64,000 bases of DNA. It comes from an uncultured Prevotellaceae bacterium. GTDB taxonomy: Bacteria; Bacteroidota; Bacteroidia; Bacteroidales; Bacteroidaceae. Location of the stretch: assembly GCA_900316585.1 (NCBI GenBank), contig ONDM01000011.1:1-64000 (forward strand). The letters run 5' to 3'. The first letter of the stretch is position 1. Each line of letters begins with the position of its first letter. Below are positions 53,449 through 61,860 of this stretch, piece by piece. A model generated the notes under the pieces. The model was given only the letters and a program-made list of their open reading frames with translations. It was not told where the DNA came from and made no database searches. Position numbers and translations under genes: made by a program.

Positions 53449-55686
53449 ATGAAAAACAATTTTCTACCATTCATCGCTCTGCTTACCGTGGCATCGGTGA
53501 GCGTATCGGCACAAGAGCTGGGCTCTGCACATCCCACTTATCCGGATTCCCTGAGAACTTATAAACTGGATGAAGTGGTGATTACCTCTACCCGTGCCAC
53601 CGAAACTACTCCTATAGCTTATACCAATGTGGGTAAAGAGCAACTAAAAAAGGTGAACAACGGGCAGGACTTACCTTACCTGCTCAGCATGACTCCCAGT
53701 GCCATAACTACCAGTGATGCGGGAGCTGGTATAGGCTACACCACCCTGCGTGTGCGTGGTACCGATGGCACCCGAATCAACGTAACTGCCAACGGTATCC
53801 CTATCAACGATGCGGAAAGTCACAATGTGTTTTGGGTGAACATGCCCGACCTGGCATCGAGCGTGAAAGACATTCAGGTGCAACGTGGAGCCGGAACCTC
53901 CACCAACGGTGCTGGAGCTTTTGGAGCCTCCATCAACATGGTCACTACGGACTACTCTACCGAACCTTATGCGGAATTTGCAGGGAGCTACGGTTCCTTC
54001 AATACGCACAAGGAAACCGTAAAGGTGGGTACGGGCTTGTTCAACAACCACTGGTCGTTCGATGCCCGTCTGTCCAACATCGGTACGGATGGCTACCTGG
54101 ACCGTGCCACCGTAGACCTAAACTCCTTCTACCTCCAGGGAGGATACTACAACGGAGGTACTACACTCCGACTGATTTCCTTCGGTGGTAAGGAGCGCAC
54201 TTACCATGCCTGGAACTATCCCGGCAAAGAAGAAATGGCACTCTACGGACGTACCTACAACAGCTGCGGATATATGTATACCGACGAGAAAGGTGTAGAC
54301 CATTTCTACAAGGACCAGACGGACAACTATACCCAAATGCACTATCAGTTGCTCTGGGACCAGGTATTCACCAATCAGCTGGACCTGAATGTAGGCTTAC
54401 ATTACACCAAGGGAGACGGATATTATCAGGAATACAAACGGAAAGCCTACCTGGAATCCTACGGACTGGAAACCAGCGATGACATTTACCGTTCAGACCT
54501 GGTACGCAAGAAAGACATGGACAACTGGCTGGGTGGTGCCATCTTCAGCCTGAACTACCATACCGAAAAGCTGAGTGCCAGCCTAGGTGGTGGATTAAAC
54601 AAATACAATGGTCTCCATTTCGGTAATGTGCTGTGGGTGAAGACTCCAGCCGGAGCTAATCTGGATGCCGAACATGAGTATTACCGGAATGAGGCAAACA
54701 AGGTTGACGGGAACATCTATGCCAAGATGGACTATAGCTTCAGCAGTGCCTTAAACGGCTATGTAGACCTGCAATTCCGTCATATAGACTACAAGATAAA
54801 GGGAGTAAACGACAAATATAATTGGGATGCCGGAGCCATGCAAAACCTGGATCTGCATGAGAAGTTCAATTTCTTCAATCCAAAACTAGGTATCAACTAC
54901 CATGTCAAGAACCACCGGCTCTTTGCCAGCTGGAGCGTGGCACACAAAGAGCCTACCCGGAACAACTACACTGACGGTTATTTCACCGAGCTGCCCAAGG
55001 CAGAACGCATGTTCGACTATGAATTAGGCTACAACTACCTGTCATCTGTATTCAGTGCAGGAGCCAACCTCTATTTCATGGACTACAAGAACCAGTTGGT
55101 ACTTACCGGTGAGCTGAACGAAATAGGTGAAGCTGTGAGCAACAATGTTCCAGACAGCTACCGTGCAGGTGTGGAGCTGATGGCTGCCCTAAAGCTGCCT
55201 TTCGGTTTCGGATGGGATGTGAATGCCACCTTCAGCAAGAACCGCATCAAGAACTTTACAGAACGATTATATACAGAAGACGGGAAACACTATATCGACA
55301 TCAATCAAGGCAATACCCATATCGCCTTCTCTCCAGACCTCATCTTCAACAACCGGTTCAGCTATACCTACAAAGGATTTGAAGCTAGCCTACAGAGCCA
55401 GTACGTGAGCAAGCAGTACATGAGCAATGCGAACATAGAAGCAGAAACCATGGACAGCTACTTTGTTTCCAACCTGGATTTAAGCTACACCTTTAAACTC
55501 CCTCATATTAAAAGAGCGACCATAGGTGTAACCATCTACAACCTGTTCAATGAGGAATACGAGAACAACGGTTGGGCTGCTGCCAACTACTCAGGTACGG
55601 CAGACAACTACACCCGTATAAGCTATACTGGATATGCAGCACAAGCTGGAACAAATTTCTTGGCACACTTATCATTAAGTTTTTAA
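53449..55686 (+). CDS. TonB-dependent outer membrane receptor, probable thiamine transporter
   Basis: A 745-residue protein with a signal peptide (about 1-21), a TonB-box-like stretch YKLDEVVITSTRATE, a plug domain with YTTLRVRGTDGTRINVTANGIPIND, VFWVNMPDLASSVKDIQVQRG and GAGAFGASINM, and a beta-barrel ending in FLAHLSLSF. There is no SusC-like N-terminal extension or SusD partner. The preceding TPP riboswitch and following thiamine genes identify it as the OMR-type thiamine receptor of Bacteroidetes. Its G+C is markedly higher than that of the next two genes. Confidence 0.9.
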   Translation: MKNNFLPFIALLTVASVSVSAQELGSAHPTYPDSLRTYKLDEVVITSTRATETTPIAYTNVGKEQLKKVNNGQDLPYLLSMTPSAITTSDAGAGIGYTTLRVRGTDGTRINVTANGIPINDAESHNVFWVNMPDLASSVKDIQVQRGAGTSTNGAGAFGASINMVTTDYSTEPYAEFAGSYGSFNTHKETVKVGTGLFNNHWSFDARLSNIGTDGYLDRATVDLNSFYLQGGYYNGGTTLRLISFGGKERTYHAWNYPGKEEMALYGRTYNSCGYMYTDEKGVDHFYKDQTDNYTQMHYQLLWDQVFTNQLDLNVGLHYTKGDGYYQEYKRKAYLESYGLETSDDIYRSDLVRKKDMDNWLGGAIFSLNYHTEKLSASLGGGLNKYNGLHFGNVLWVKTPAGANLDAEHEYYRNEANKVDGNIYAKMDYSFSSALNGYVDLQFRHIDYKIKGVNDKYNWDAGAMQNLDLHEKFNFFNPKLGINYHVKNHRLFASWSVAHKEPTRNNYTDGYFTELPKAERMFDYELGYNYLSSVFSAGANLYFMDYKNQLVLTGELNEIGEAVSNNVPDSYRAGVELMAALKLPFGFGWDVNATFSKNRIKNFTERLYTEDGKHYIDINQGNTHIAFSPDLIFNNRFSYTYKGFEASLQSQYVSKQYMSNANIEAETMDSYFVSNLDLSYTFKLPHIKRATIGVTIYNLFNEEYENNGWAAANYSGTADNYTRISYTGYAAQAGTNFLAHLSLSF

Positions 55687-55695
55687 TAGGAAGAT

Positions 55696-56271
55696 ATGGA
55701 TTTAGACCAAATACTGGAAATAGCGGGAACTATTATAGGGCTATTTTACTTATATTATGAGTATAAGGCCAGTATGCTAGTATGGATTGCAGGTATAATT
55801 ATGCCTGCAATCTCATTATTCGTATACTACAGGCATGGGCTTTACGCAGACTTCGGCATCAATATTTACTATTTGCTTGCTGCAATTTATGGCTGGATAG
55901 TGTGGAAATATGGAAAGAAAAAGAATGAAAAGTTCCTGCCTATTACACATACCCCTCAGAAACTTTATCCTGTTTTAGTTCTGGTATTCGTCCTATCCTT
56001 TTTGGGGATAGGATATGTATTAATAAACCATACTGACAGCAATGTACCTTGGTGGGATAGTTTTACCACTGCCTTAAGTATAGTAGGCATGTGGATGCTT
56101 GCCCGTAAATGGTTGGAGCAATGGATTGCATGGATTCTTGTAGATGCGGTCAGCTGTGGTCTATATATTTATAAAGGAGTTTATTTCTACTCTGGTCTTT
56201 ATGGAATCTACACTGTCATAGCAATATTCGGTTATTTTGAATGGAAACGTAAAATGAAAGAGACCTTATGA
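55696..56271 (+). CDS. pnuT: PnuC-family transporter, probable thiamine transporter PnuT
   Basis: A 191-residue inner-membrane protein with about seven helices of the PnuC family: EIAGTIIGLFYLYYEYKAS, YADFGINIYYLLAAIYGWIVWK, and MLARKWLEQWIAWILVDAVSCGLYIYKG, with the paired Trp residues of the family. PnuC moves nicotinamide riboside, but the TPP-riboswitch operon and TPK partner make thiamine the expected substrate. It overlaps the next gene by 4 bases. Confidence 0.88.
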   Translation: MDLDQILEIAGTIIGLFYLYYEYKASMLVWIAGIIMPAISLFVYYRHGLYADFGINIYYLLAAIYGWIVWKYGKKKNEKFLPITHTPQKLYPVLVLVFVLSFLGIGYVLINHTDSNVPWWDSFTTALSIVGMWMLARKWLEQWIAWILVDAVSCGLYIYKGVYFYSGLYGIYTVIAIFGYFEWKRKMKETL

Positions 56272-56891
56272 ATCCCTATATTTTCCAACCAGAAGCCATC
56301 GTATTAGATGCTGGTGATTATCCTGTGCATCAGATACCTAAACAACTATTAAAAGCTGTTCCTAAAGTAATTTGTTGTGATGGCGCAGCCTTACAATTCA
56401 TACAGGATGGCAATGTTCCTTGGATAATTATTGGCGACGGAGATTCACTGACAACTACAATTAAAGAAGAATACTCTCTCGTCTATAGGCACATACAGGA
56501 ACAAGACACAAATGACCAGACCAAAGCAATAAGATACTTACATCAACACAGTATAAATAGTATTGCCATCCTTGGTGCCACAGGAAAACGAGAAGACCAC
56601 ACTTTAGGTAATATCAGCCTGCTAGTAGATTATATGAAGGAGGGGCTAGATGTACGTATGTATACCGACCATGGCGTTTTTATTCCATGCAATGGAATAA
56701 CCTGCTGGGAAATCCCCGTTGGTACACAAGTTTCCATTTTCTCATTTGGGGCAAAAGATTTAAAAGGATATGGATTACAATATCCTTTATCTGATTTTAC
56801 CAATTGGTGGCAAGGGACCTTAAATGAGGCTATTGCAGCCAGTATTACCATTCAAGGAGAAGGATATTATCTGTTATTTTTTAAATATTGA
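56268..56891 (+). CDS. thiN: thiamine pyrophosphokinase
   Basis: A 207-residue enzyme making TPP from thiamine and ATP. VICCDGAA, WIIIGDGDSL, QDTNDQTKAIRYL and ILGATGKREDHTLGNISLL are the family motifs containing the acidic and basic substrate-binding residues. The length is normal for bacterial TPK. It is the last gene of the thiamine operon and overlaps the converging glycosyltransferase gene by 25 bases. Confidence 0.94.
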   Translation: MNPYIFQPEAIVLDAGDYPVHQIPKQLLKAVPKVICCDGAALQFIQDGNVPWIIIGDGDSLTTTIKEEYSLVYRHIQEQDTNDQTKAIRYLHQHSINSIAILGATGKREDHTLGNISLLVDYMKEGLDVRMYTDHGVFIPCNGITCWEIPVGTQVSIFSFGAKDLKGYGLQYPLSDFTNWWQGTLNEAIAASITIQGEGYYLLFFKY

Positions 56892-57889
56892 TAAGTTTTC
56901 TTACCTTTCATATAATATTCCCATATCAAAAAATGGGTTGAGCGTTCTGGAATACACTTTAGAACCGTAGTTCTCATGTTTTCATCACGGTCGGATTGAA
57001 AGTGAATTTTGAGTTTCTGGAACTCTCTACGAGCTTTTAACACTGCAGAAAAATGGCCAAAATCAAATCTCAGCAAAAACCGGAATGCAGCTACATAATC
57101 TAACAAACAGCGAACGAACATAACAGGCTTCAAGTCATTTTCTGGTAAATTCTTATATAGCATAAGAAGATTATTCCTAAAGTTAAGGAAAGTCTTTCTA
57201 GGACTTTCTTTTAAAGTTGCTGCCCCTACATGGTAAACAACACTTTCAGGGATACAAACAATTCCTCTATTTCTACTTCGCAGCCTCCAGCATAAGTCTA
57301 TTTCCTCCATATGCGCAAAAAAACGCGAATCCAAACCTCCTACTTGTCTATAATCATTCAAACGAATAAACAAAGCAGCTCCTGTAGCCCAAAAGATAGA
57401 ACAAATACTATCATATTGCCCTAAATCCTCTTCCACAGTACCAAATACTCTTCCACGACAAAAAGGATAGCCATATCTGTCAATAAATCCCCCTGCTGCT
57501 CCCGCATATTCAAAACTCTTCTTATTTCTCCAGGAACGCAATTTTGGCTGACATGCTGCAACTTCTGGATGTGCATCCATATAAGATAAAAGAGGCTGAA
57601 GCCAGTTTGGAGTTACATCAACGTCAGAGTTCAAAAGGACTGCATATTCTGCATCAATTTGAGCCAAAGCCCGATTATAACCTTCTGCAAAACCGTAATT
57701 CTTATCAAGACTAATTACACGTACAGTGGAGAATTCTTTTTGCATTACAGGAATTGTATCATCAGATGAAGCATTATCTGCAACAATAACCTCTATGCCC
57801 TCCCCTTTGGAACATGAAAGGACTGTAGGCAGGAACTTACGAAGCATGTCGACTCCGTTCCATGTAAGAATAACAACTGCTACTTTCAT
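56867..57889 (-). CDS. glycosyltransferase family 2 protein
   Basis: A 340-residue GT-A enzyme. VILTWNGVDMLRKFLPTVL, VIVADNASSDDTI, NYGFAEGYNRAL, LNSDVDVTPNWL (the DxD metal site), and HMEEIDLCWRLRSRN are typical of rhamnosyl- or dTDP-sugar-type GT2 members. The C-terminal ~80 residues are helical and basic. It begins 4 bases after mtaB. The acceptor is unknown; no other surface-sugar genes are adjacent. Confidence 0.9.
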   Translation of the reverse strand: MKVAVVILTWNGVDMLRKFLPTVLSCSKGEGIEVIVADNASSDDTIPVMQKEFSTVRVISLDKNYGFAEGYNRALAQIDAEYAVLLNSDVDVTPNWLQPLLSYMDAHPEVAACQPKLRSWRNKKSFEYAGAAGGFIDRYGYPFCRGRVFGTVEEDLGQYDSICSIFWATGAALFIRLNDYRQVGGLDSRFFAHMEEIDLCWRLRSRNRGIVCIPESVVYHVGAATLKESPRKTFLNFRNNLLMLYKNLPENDLKPVMFVRCLLDYVAAFRFLLRFDFGHFSAVLKARREFQKLKIHFQSDRDENMRTTVLKCIPERSTHFLIWEYYMKGKKTYQYLKNNR

Positions 57890-57893
57890 TATT

Positions 57894-59216
57894 TTAACTG
57901 ATTATAGTTGCTTTCAAAGCTGTTTTCTCGACATTGAATTCACCTAACCTAACTTTTACCAATGTATTGTCGTGATATGATTTTGCATCAGCAACTTCGA
58001 CACGAATATAATTATCGGTAAAACCATGAAATGGCATTCCCGGTTTCGGTTTCTCTAACAGAACAGTCTTTTCCATCCCTATATGACGAGCATAAAACGC
58101 CAGAGTCTGCTGTTCGCTCCACTCTAGTAAAAGTTGGGAACGAGTATGACGCTCCTGTGGGGAAACTGTATAAGCAATATTCAATGCCTTTGTTCCTGGA
58201 CGTTCAGAATAGGTAAACACATGCAATTGAGTCAAATCCAAACTACGTATGAAATCATAACTGTCTTGAAAATAATCAGGAGTTTCTCCACGCGTTCCAA
58301 CTATAACATCTACCCCAATAAAAGCATCTGGCATCAGGCTTTTAATCTTGCTAATTTTAGCTGCGAAAAGTGAACGATCATAATGACGATGCATTAATTT
58401 AAGCACTTCATCAGAACCACTCTGCAAAGGAATATGAAAATGAGGCATGAATGCCCGGCTGCTAGCACAAAACTCTATAATTTCATCTGTTAATAAATCA
58501 GGTTCAATAGAGGATATTCTAAAACGCTCTATGCCCTCAACATTATCTAGCTCCTTAATAAGATCCAAAAAAGACTCACCTGTTGTACGTCCAAAATCAC
58601 CAATATTTACTCCTGTCAATACGATTTCCTTTCCACCTTCAAAGGCCACCTGCTCAGCTTGTTCAACTAGAGACTTTATAGAGGCATTCCGACTACGACC
58701 ACGAGCTATAGGAATGGTACAGTAGGTACAATAATAGTTACATCCATCCTGAACCTTCAAAAAATATCGGGTTCTATCTCCTCTACTACATGAAGGACTG
58801 AAAGTGCGAATATCTTTTGTAGGTACAATAAAAGATTCTCCATGTTCCTTTTTTTTCAAGTTACCCAAAAAAGAAAGAATATCCCCCTTTTGTTCTGCAC
58901 CCAACACCAAATCAACCCCAGAAATATTTGATACTTCGACTGGTTTCAATTGGGCATAACAACCTGTTACGACGACAAATGCATCCGGATGGTTTTTCAC
59001 CAATCTATGAATAGCTTGACGACATTTCTTATCAGCGACTTCAGTCACAGAACAAGTATTAACCACACAGATATCAGCCTGTTCACCCTTTCTTGCATTA
59101 CGTACACCTGCCTCCTTCAGTTTCTTTCCAATAGTAGAAGTCTCTGAAAAATTCAACTTGCAGCCTAATGTATAATAGACAGCCGTTTTATCTTGAAACA
59201 CTGTAGTATCTATCAT
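57894..59216 (-). CDS. mtaB: tRNA (N6-L-threonylcarbamoyladenosine(37)-C2)-methylthiotransferase
   Basis: A 440-residue radical SAM methylthiotransferase. The N-terminal UPF0004 domain has TLGCKLNFSE, VNTCSVT and VTGCYAQ with the three cluster cysteines. The radical SAM cluster is CNYYCTYCTIP, followed by TGVNIGDFG and the C-terminal TRAM-like domain. The CKLN form, rather than CQMN, is typical of MtaB. It makes ms2t6A in tRNA. The ATG at 59216 follows a good promoter (59235-59266); the longer ORF from 59306 would start upstream of it. Confidence 0.93.
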   Translation of the reverse strand: MIDTTVFQDKTAVYYTLGCKLNFSETSTIGKKLKEAGVRNARKGEQADICVVNTCSVTEVADKKCRQAIHRLVKNHPDAFVVVTGCYAQLKPVEVSNISGVDLVLGAEQKGDILSFLGNLKKKEHGESFIVPTKDIRTFSPSCSRGDRTRYFLKVQDGCNYYCTYCTIPIARGRSRNASIKSLVEQAEQVAFEGGKEIVLTGVNIGDFGRTTGESFLDLIKELDNVEGIERFRISSIEPDLLTDEIIEFCASSRAFMPHFHIPLQSGSDEVLKLMHRHYDRSLFAAKISKIKSLMPDAFIGVDVIVGTRGETPDYFQDSYDFIRSLDLTQLHVFTYSERPGTKALNIAYTVSPQERHTRSQLLLEWSEQQTLAFYARHIGMEKTVLLEKPKPGMPFHGFTDNYIRVEVADAKSYHDNTLVKVRLGEFNVEKTALKATIIS

Positions 59217-59234
59217 GATTCTATTATTTAATTG

Positions 59235-59266
59235 CAAAGATAGCACAAATAAGACAAAAACGCAAA
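59235..59266 (-). promoter_or_regulatory. promoter of mtaB-glycosyltransferase operon
   Basis: On the minus strand, TTTG (59263-59266), a 20-base spacer, then TATCTTTG (59235-59242), 19 bases before the mtaB ATG. Confidence 0.75.
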
Positions 59267-59411
59267 AAAGTGAGTTTTTTAATACATTGTGTGGGCACAC
59301 ACCCAAAATTTAACATTTCGCAAATATCTAGCTATCAGCTATTTATAAAAAGTTACCAAAAAAACGATAAAAAAAGTTCAAAAAAATGATACAACGTATT
59401 AAAAAATACCG

Positions 59412-59419
59412 TACTTTTG
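59412..59419 (+). promoter_or_regulatory. promoter -7 element for the small lipoprotein gene
   Basis: TACTTTTG, matching TAnnTTTG, 51 bases before the ATG at 59470. Confidence 0.65.
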
Positions 59420-59469
59420 CATCGTTTTAATAAACAAATGATTGTTTTACAGTTTTAAAAGCAAAGAAA

Positions 59470-59670
59470 ATGAAGAAGTTGGTATTTATGTTCGTAGCTA
59501 TGGCAGCAATGTCTTTCGCTTCTTGTGGTGGTAACGCTCAGGGCGAGGCAGTAGAAGCTGCAGTTGATTCAGTTGCTGAGGCAGTTGAGGAAGTTGTTGC
59601 TCCTGTTGATTCAGCTGTTGCTGAAGCTGCTGAGGTAGTTGACTCTGTAGTTGCAGAAGTTGCTGAGTAA
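59470..59670 (+). CDS. small Ala/Val/Glu-rich lipoprotein
   Basis: A 66-residue protein. Residues 1-18 are a lipoprotein signal ending FASC (Cys at 19). The mature 48 residues are almost only Ala, Val, Glu, Asp and Ser, with VDS occurring at 32, 46 and 57 in a periodic amphipathic helix pattern. It is monocistronic with a promoter and a terminator, and uses GCT/GTT/GAA codons heavily, which suggests strong expression. It resembles small envelope-tethered lipoproteins in layout; I do not know a named family. Confidence 0.75.
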   Translation: MKKLVFMFVAMAAMSFASCGGNAQGEAVEAAVDSVAEAVEEVVAPVDSAVAEAAEVVDSVVAEVAE

Positions 59671-59697
59671 TTTATTAGTTACGATAGAGGGAATTGA

Positions 59698-59728
59698 AAC
59701 CTGTTGGACACAGTCCAGCAGGTTTTTT
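59698..59728 (+). terminator. intrinsic terminator after the small lipoprotein gene
   Basis: A 12-base stem AACCTGTTGGAC / GTCCAGCAGGTT (one wobble) with a 3-base loop and a T-tract. Confidence 0.88.
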
Positions 59729-59748
59729 AATTAATATAAAGATGTATT

Positions 59749-59782
59749 AAAAAAATCCCTGGAATCCAATGGACTCCAGGGA
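59749..59782 (-). terminator. intrinsic terminator of the rpsF-rpsR-rplI operon
   Basis: On the minus strand TCCCTGGA pairs with TCCAGGGA across an 11-base loop, then runs of T; it lies just past the rplI stop. Confidence 0.8.
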
Positions 59783-59813
59783 AACTTATGTTTAATAAAC
59801 AGACTACAATTGT

Positions 59814-60266
59814 TTAAGCTTCTTCTTGCTCAGCAACAACCTCATATTTTAGAGTTGCTGTTACATCACGATGTAATTTTACAGGTGCCTCAAAAGATCC
59901 TAAAGCCTTAACATCCTTAGCTGCAATAATCTTACGGTCAATCTCAATACCCTGCTTAGCCAATTCATCTGCCAGCATTTGGTTAGTTACTGAGCCATAA
60001 ACAGCACCAGTAGCACTAACTTTAACAGGGATAGTTAAAGAAACCGCATTAACCTTTGCTGCCAGCTCCTCTGCGTCAGCCTTAATCTTAGCCAACTTAT
60101 GAGCACGTTGCTTTAAATCTTCTGCCAAAACTTTTTTTGCAGCAGGAGAAGCTATTACAGCAAAACCCTGAGGAATTAAATAGTTACGGCCATAGCCATT
60201 TTTTACTTCTACGATATCATCCTTGAAACCAAGGCCGATAACATCCTTCTTCAAAATCACTTCCAT
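59814..60266 (-). CDS. rplI: 50S ribosomal protein L9
   Basis: A 150-residue protein: MEVILKKDVIGLGFKDDIVEVKNGYGRNYLIPQG-type opening with the conserved Gly-Tyr-Gly-Arg-Asn-Tyr-Leu motif, a long central helix, and a C-terminal domain with Gly-Ala-Val-Tyr-Gly-Ser-Val-Thr. Third gene of the rpsF-rpsR-rplI operon. Confidence 0.97.
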   Translation of the reverse strand: MEVILKKDVIGLGFKDDIVEVKNGYGRNYLIPQGFAVIASPAAKKVLAEDLKQRAHKLAKIKADAEELAAKVNAVSLTIPVKVSATGAVYGSVTNQMLADELAKQGIEIDRKIIAAKDVKALGSFEAPVKLHRDVTATLKYEVVAEQEEA

Positions 60267-60283
60267 ACTATTCCTCCTCTTAT

Positions 60284-60556
60284 TTATTTCATCATATCAG
60301 TTACGAATGGGAGAAGAGCTAAATGACGAGCTCTTTTCACTGCTTGAGCAACACGACGCTGATACTTCAATGAAGTACCTGTAATACGGCGAGGTAAGAT
60401 TTTACCCTGCTCATTCAAGAACTTCTTTAAGAATTCAGGATCCTTATAGTCAATATACTTGATGCCGCTCTTTTTGAAACGACAATACTTTTTCTTTTTA
60501 ACATCCAAAGTAGGTGGAGTCAAATATCTGATTTCTGATGACTGTGCAACTGCCAT
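60284..60556 (-). CDS. rpsR: 30S ribosomal protein S18
   Basis: A 90-residue protein. [32 protein letters not shown] and [16 protein letters not shown] are the S18 signature segments that bind 16S rRNA and S6. It lies 2 bases after rpsF and 17 before rplI. Confidence 0.97.
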   Translation of the reverse strand: MAVAQSSEIRYLTPPTLDVKKKKYCRFKKSGIKYIDYKDPEFLKKFLNEQGKILPRRITGTSLKYQRRVAQAVKRARHLALLPFVTDMMK

Positions 60557-60558
60557 AA

Positions 60559-60897
60559 TTAATCCTCCTTCTTTTTATTGTTTCTACGCTTTTCAGCATA
60601 TTCTACAGCATACTTCTCCATCTTAACTGTAAGATAGCGAATTACGCGCTCATCACGGCGGAAGTTTACTTCCAATTTGTCAATCACTGTAGGTTCTGCT
60701 TTGAACTCAATCAATTGATAGAAGCCTGTAGACTTCTTCTCAATTGGATAAGCCAACTTTTTCAAGCCCCAATTCTCTTCATTGAGAATCTCTGCACCAT
60801 TATCGGTAAGAAGAGACTTGAATTTACCTACCGCTTCCTTCATCTGATCATCAGATAAAACGGGAGTCAAAATGAAAACGGTTTCGTATTGATTCAT
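60559..60897 (-). CDS. rpsF: 30S ribosomal protein S6
   Basis: A 112-residue protein beginning [14 protein letters not shown], with [17 protein letters not shown] and [15 protein letters not shown], the S6 hallmarks. The acidic/basic C-terminal tail ([10 protein letters not shown]) is common in Bacteroidetes. It heads the operon; the minus-strand promoter core TACCTTTG is at 60942-60949. Confidence 0.97.
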   Translation of the reverse strand: MNQYETVFILTPVLSDDQMKEAVGKFKSLLTDNGAEILNEENWGLKKLAYPIEKKSTGFYQLIEFKAEPTVIDKLEVNFRRDERVIRYLTVKMEKYAVEYAEKRRNNKKKED

Positions 60898-60941
60898 ATT
60901 ACTTTAAATAAATTATTAATATAAATTCGCAAAATGCGGTG

Positions 60942-60949
60942 CAAAGGTA
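60942..60949 (-). promoter_or_regulatory. promoter -7 element of the ribosomal protein operon
   Basis: The minus strand reads TACCTTTG, 45 bases before the rpsF ATG. Confidence 0.7.
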
Positions 60950-61031
60950 GTACTTTTTTCTTAAATAAAAGAAAGTTTCTAAAGCTTTTTTCTTTTTTAC
61001 ATCTGTATTTTGTTGTTTTCTATATTTTTAC

Positions 61032-61039
61032 TACTTTTG
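61032..61039 (+). promoter_or_regulatory. promoter -7 element of the marR-like gene
   Basis: TACTTTTG, a TAnnTTTG match, 21 bases before the ATG at 61060; divergent from the ribosomal promoter. Confidence 0.65.
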
Positions 61040-61059
61040 CATAGCAGTTATATATAACT

Positions 61060-61503
61060 ATGAACTCACAATTTTTTGACGTCAACCTCATTATGGCTCT
61101 TCTTGGCGGGAAAGTATCAACTGCCATTAATCATAAGTTGGAAGAAAATTTCCAAAAGAATGACATTGCCCTTTCACCAGATTTTTGGCTAGTTATGCTC
61201 TATTTAAGGGAAAAAGATGGAGTTACTCAGAACTATTTATGTCTAATCACTTACAAAGACAAGGCTTGGATGAACCGCACTGTAGGCAAGATGGAAAAAA
61301 AGGGACTTATCACTCGCCATAAGGGAGAAGATGACCAACGAGAAAAGCGGGTTTTCTTATCTGAGCAAGGAAAAGAAATTGCGGAAAAAGCATATCAAGT
61401 AGCAAACAGAACTCTGATGGAATCTTTAAGAGGGTTGTCTATAAGAGAAATTAAAATATGCCAGGAAGTACTACGAAAGGTTTTTGAAAACGCAGCAGGC
61501 TAA
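61060..61503 (+). CDS. MarR family transcriptional regulator
   Basis: A 147-residue winged-helix repressor or activator. The recognition region LCLITYKDKAWMNRTVGKMEKKGLITRHKGEDDQREKRVFLSEQGKEI matches the MarR pattern (DRR-type wing DDQREKR). The flanking helices form the dimer interface. The effector is unknown and no transporter gene is adjacent. Confidence 0.9.
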   Translation: MNSQFFDVNLIMALLGGKVSTAINHKLEENFQKNDIALSPDFWLVMLYLREKDGVTQNYLCLITYKDKAWMNRTVGKMEKKGLITRHKGEDDQREKRVFLSEQGKEIAEKAYQVANRTLMESLRGLSIREIKICQEVLRKVFENAAG

Positions 61504-61621
61504 AAAAAGCGCTAGTTTCACATTTTTTTCGGGATTTTGTTTCGCTATTTCAAGAATTATACGTTATTTTGTAACTGATTTTGAAATTTAGTCGAATTAA
61601 TAATTAAAAAACACACATATA

Positions 61622-61801
61622 ATGGAAGGTTTCTTGAAAAATTTGGGCATCATCTTGATTGTGCTTGGTGCTATCGGTCTGATCGTAAGCTTCTATGTAG
61701 GCGGTCTATCTAGTATTAATGGCTTTACAGCAGGTATGTTGCTGTTGATGGTTGTGGGTTTGGTTCTCCACATTATCATGAACAAGAAATATGTAGATTA
61801 A
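61622..61801 (+). CDS. small two-helix membrane protein
   Basis: A 59-residue ORF beginning MEGFLKNLGIILIVLGAIG, with hydrophobic helices at about 6-28 and 38-54 separated by GGLSSINGFTAG, and a basic C-terminus NKKYVD. It starts 118 bases after the MarR gene and is followed by a perfect bidirectional terminator. Too short for standard ORF lists but with good codon use and topology (probable N-out or N-in hairpin). I do not recognise a named family. Confidence 0.7.
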   Translation: MEGFLKNLGIILIVLGAIGLIVSFYVGGLSSINGFTAGMLLLMVVGLVLHIIMNKKYVD

Positions 61802-61820
61802 CTTTGCATTACGTATAGAC

Positions 61821-61860
61821 AAAAAGATAAGGCTCGGAAAATTCCGAGCCTTATCTTTTT
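61821..61860. terminator. bidirectional terminator between the small membrane protein and rprY
   Basis: A 19-base perfect stem, AAAAAGATAAGGCTCGGAA (61821-61839) and TTCCGAGCCTTATCTTTTT (61842-61860), with only two unpaired central bases; it reaches the first base of the rprY stop codon. Confidence 0.93.

Noticed and set aside
59288..59301. GTGTGGGCACAC palindrome as a hairpin terminator
   Set aside because: The loop would be only two bases and no T-tract follows; at most it is a weak operator-like palindrome.
57726..59470. Possible extra small genes between or opposite glycosyltransferase and mtaB
   Set aside because: Short frames there are antisense shadows; the 59217-59469 gap shows only promoters and AT-rich DNA.
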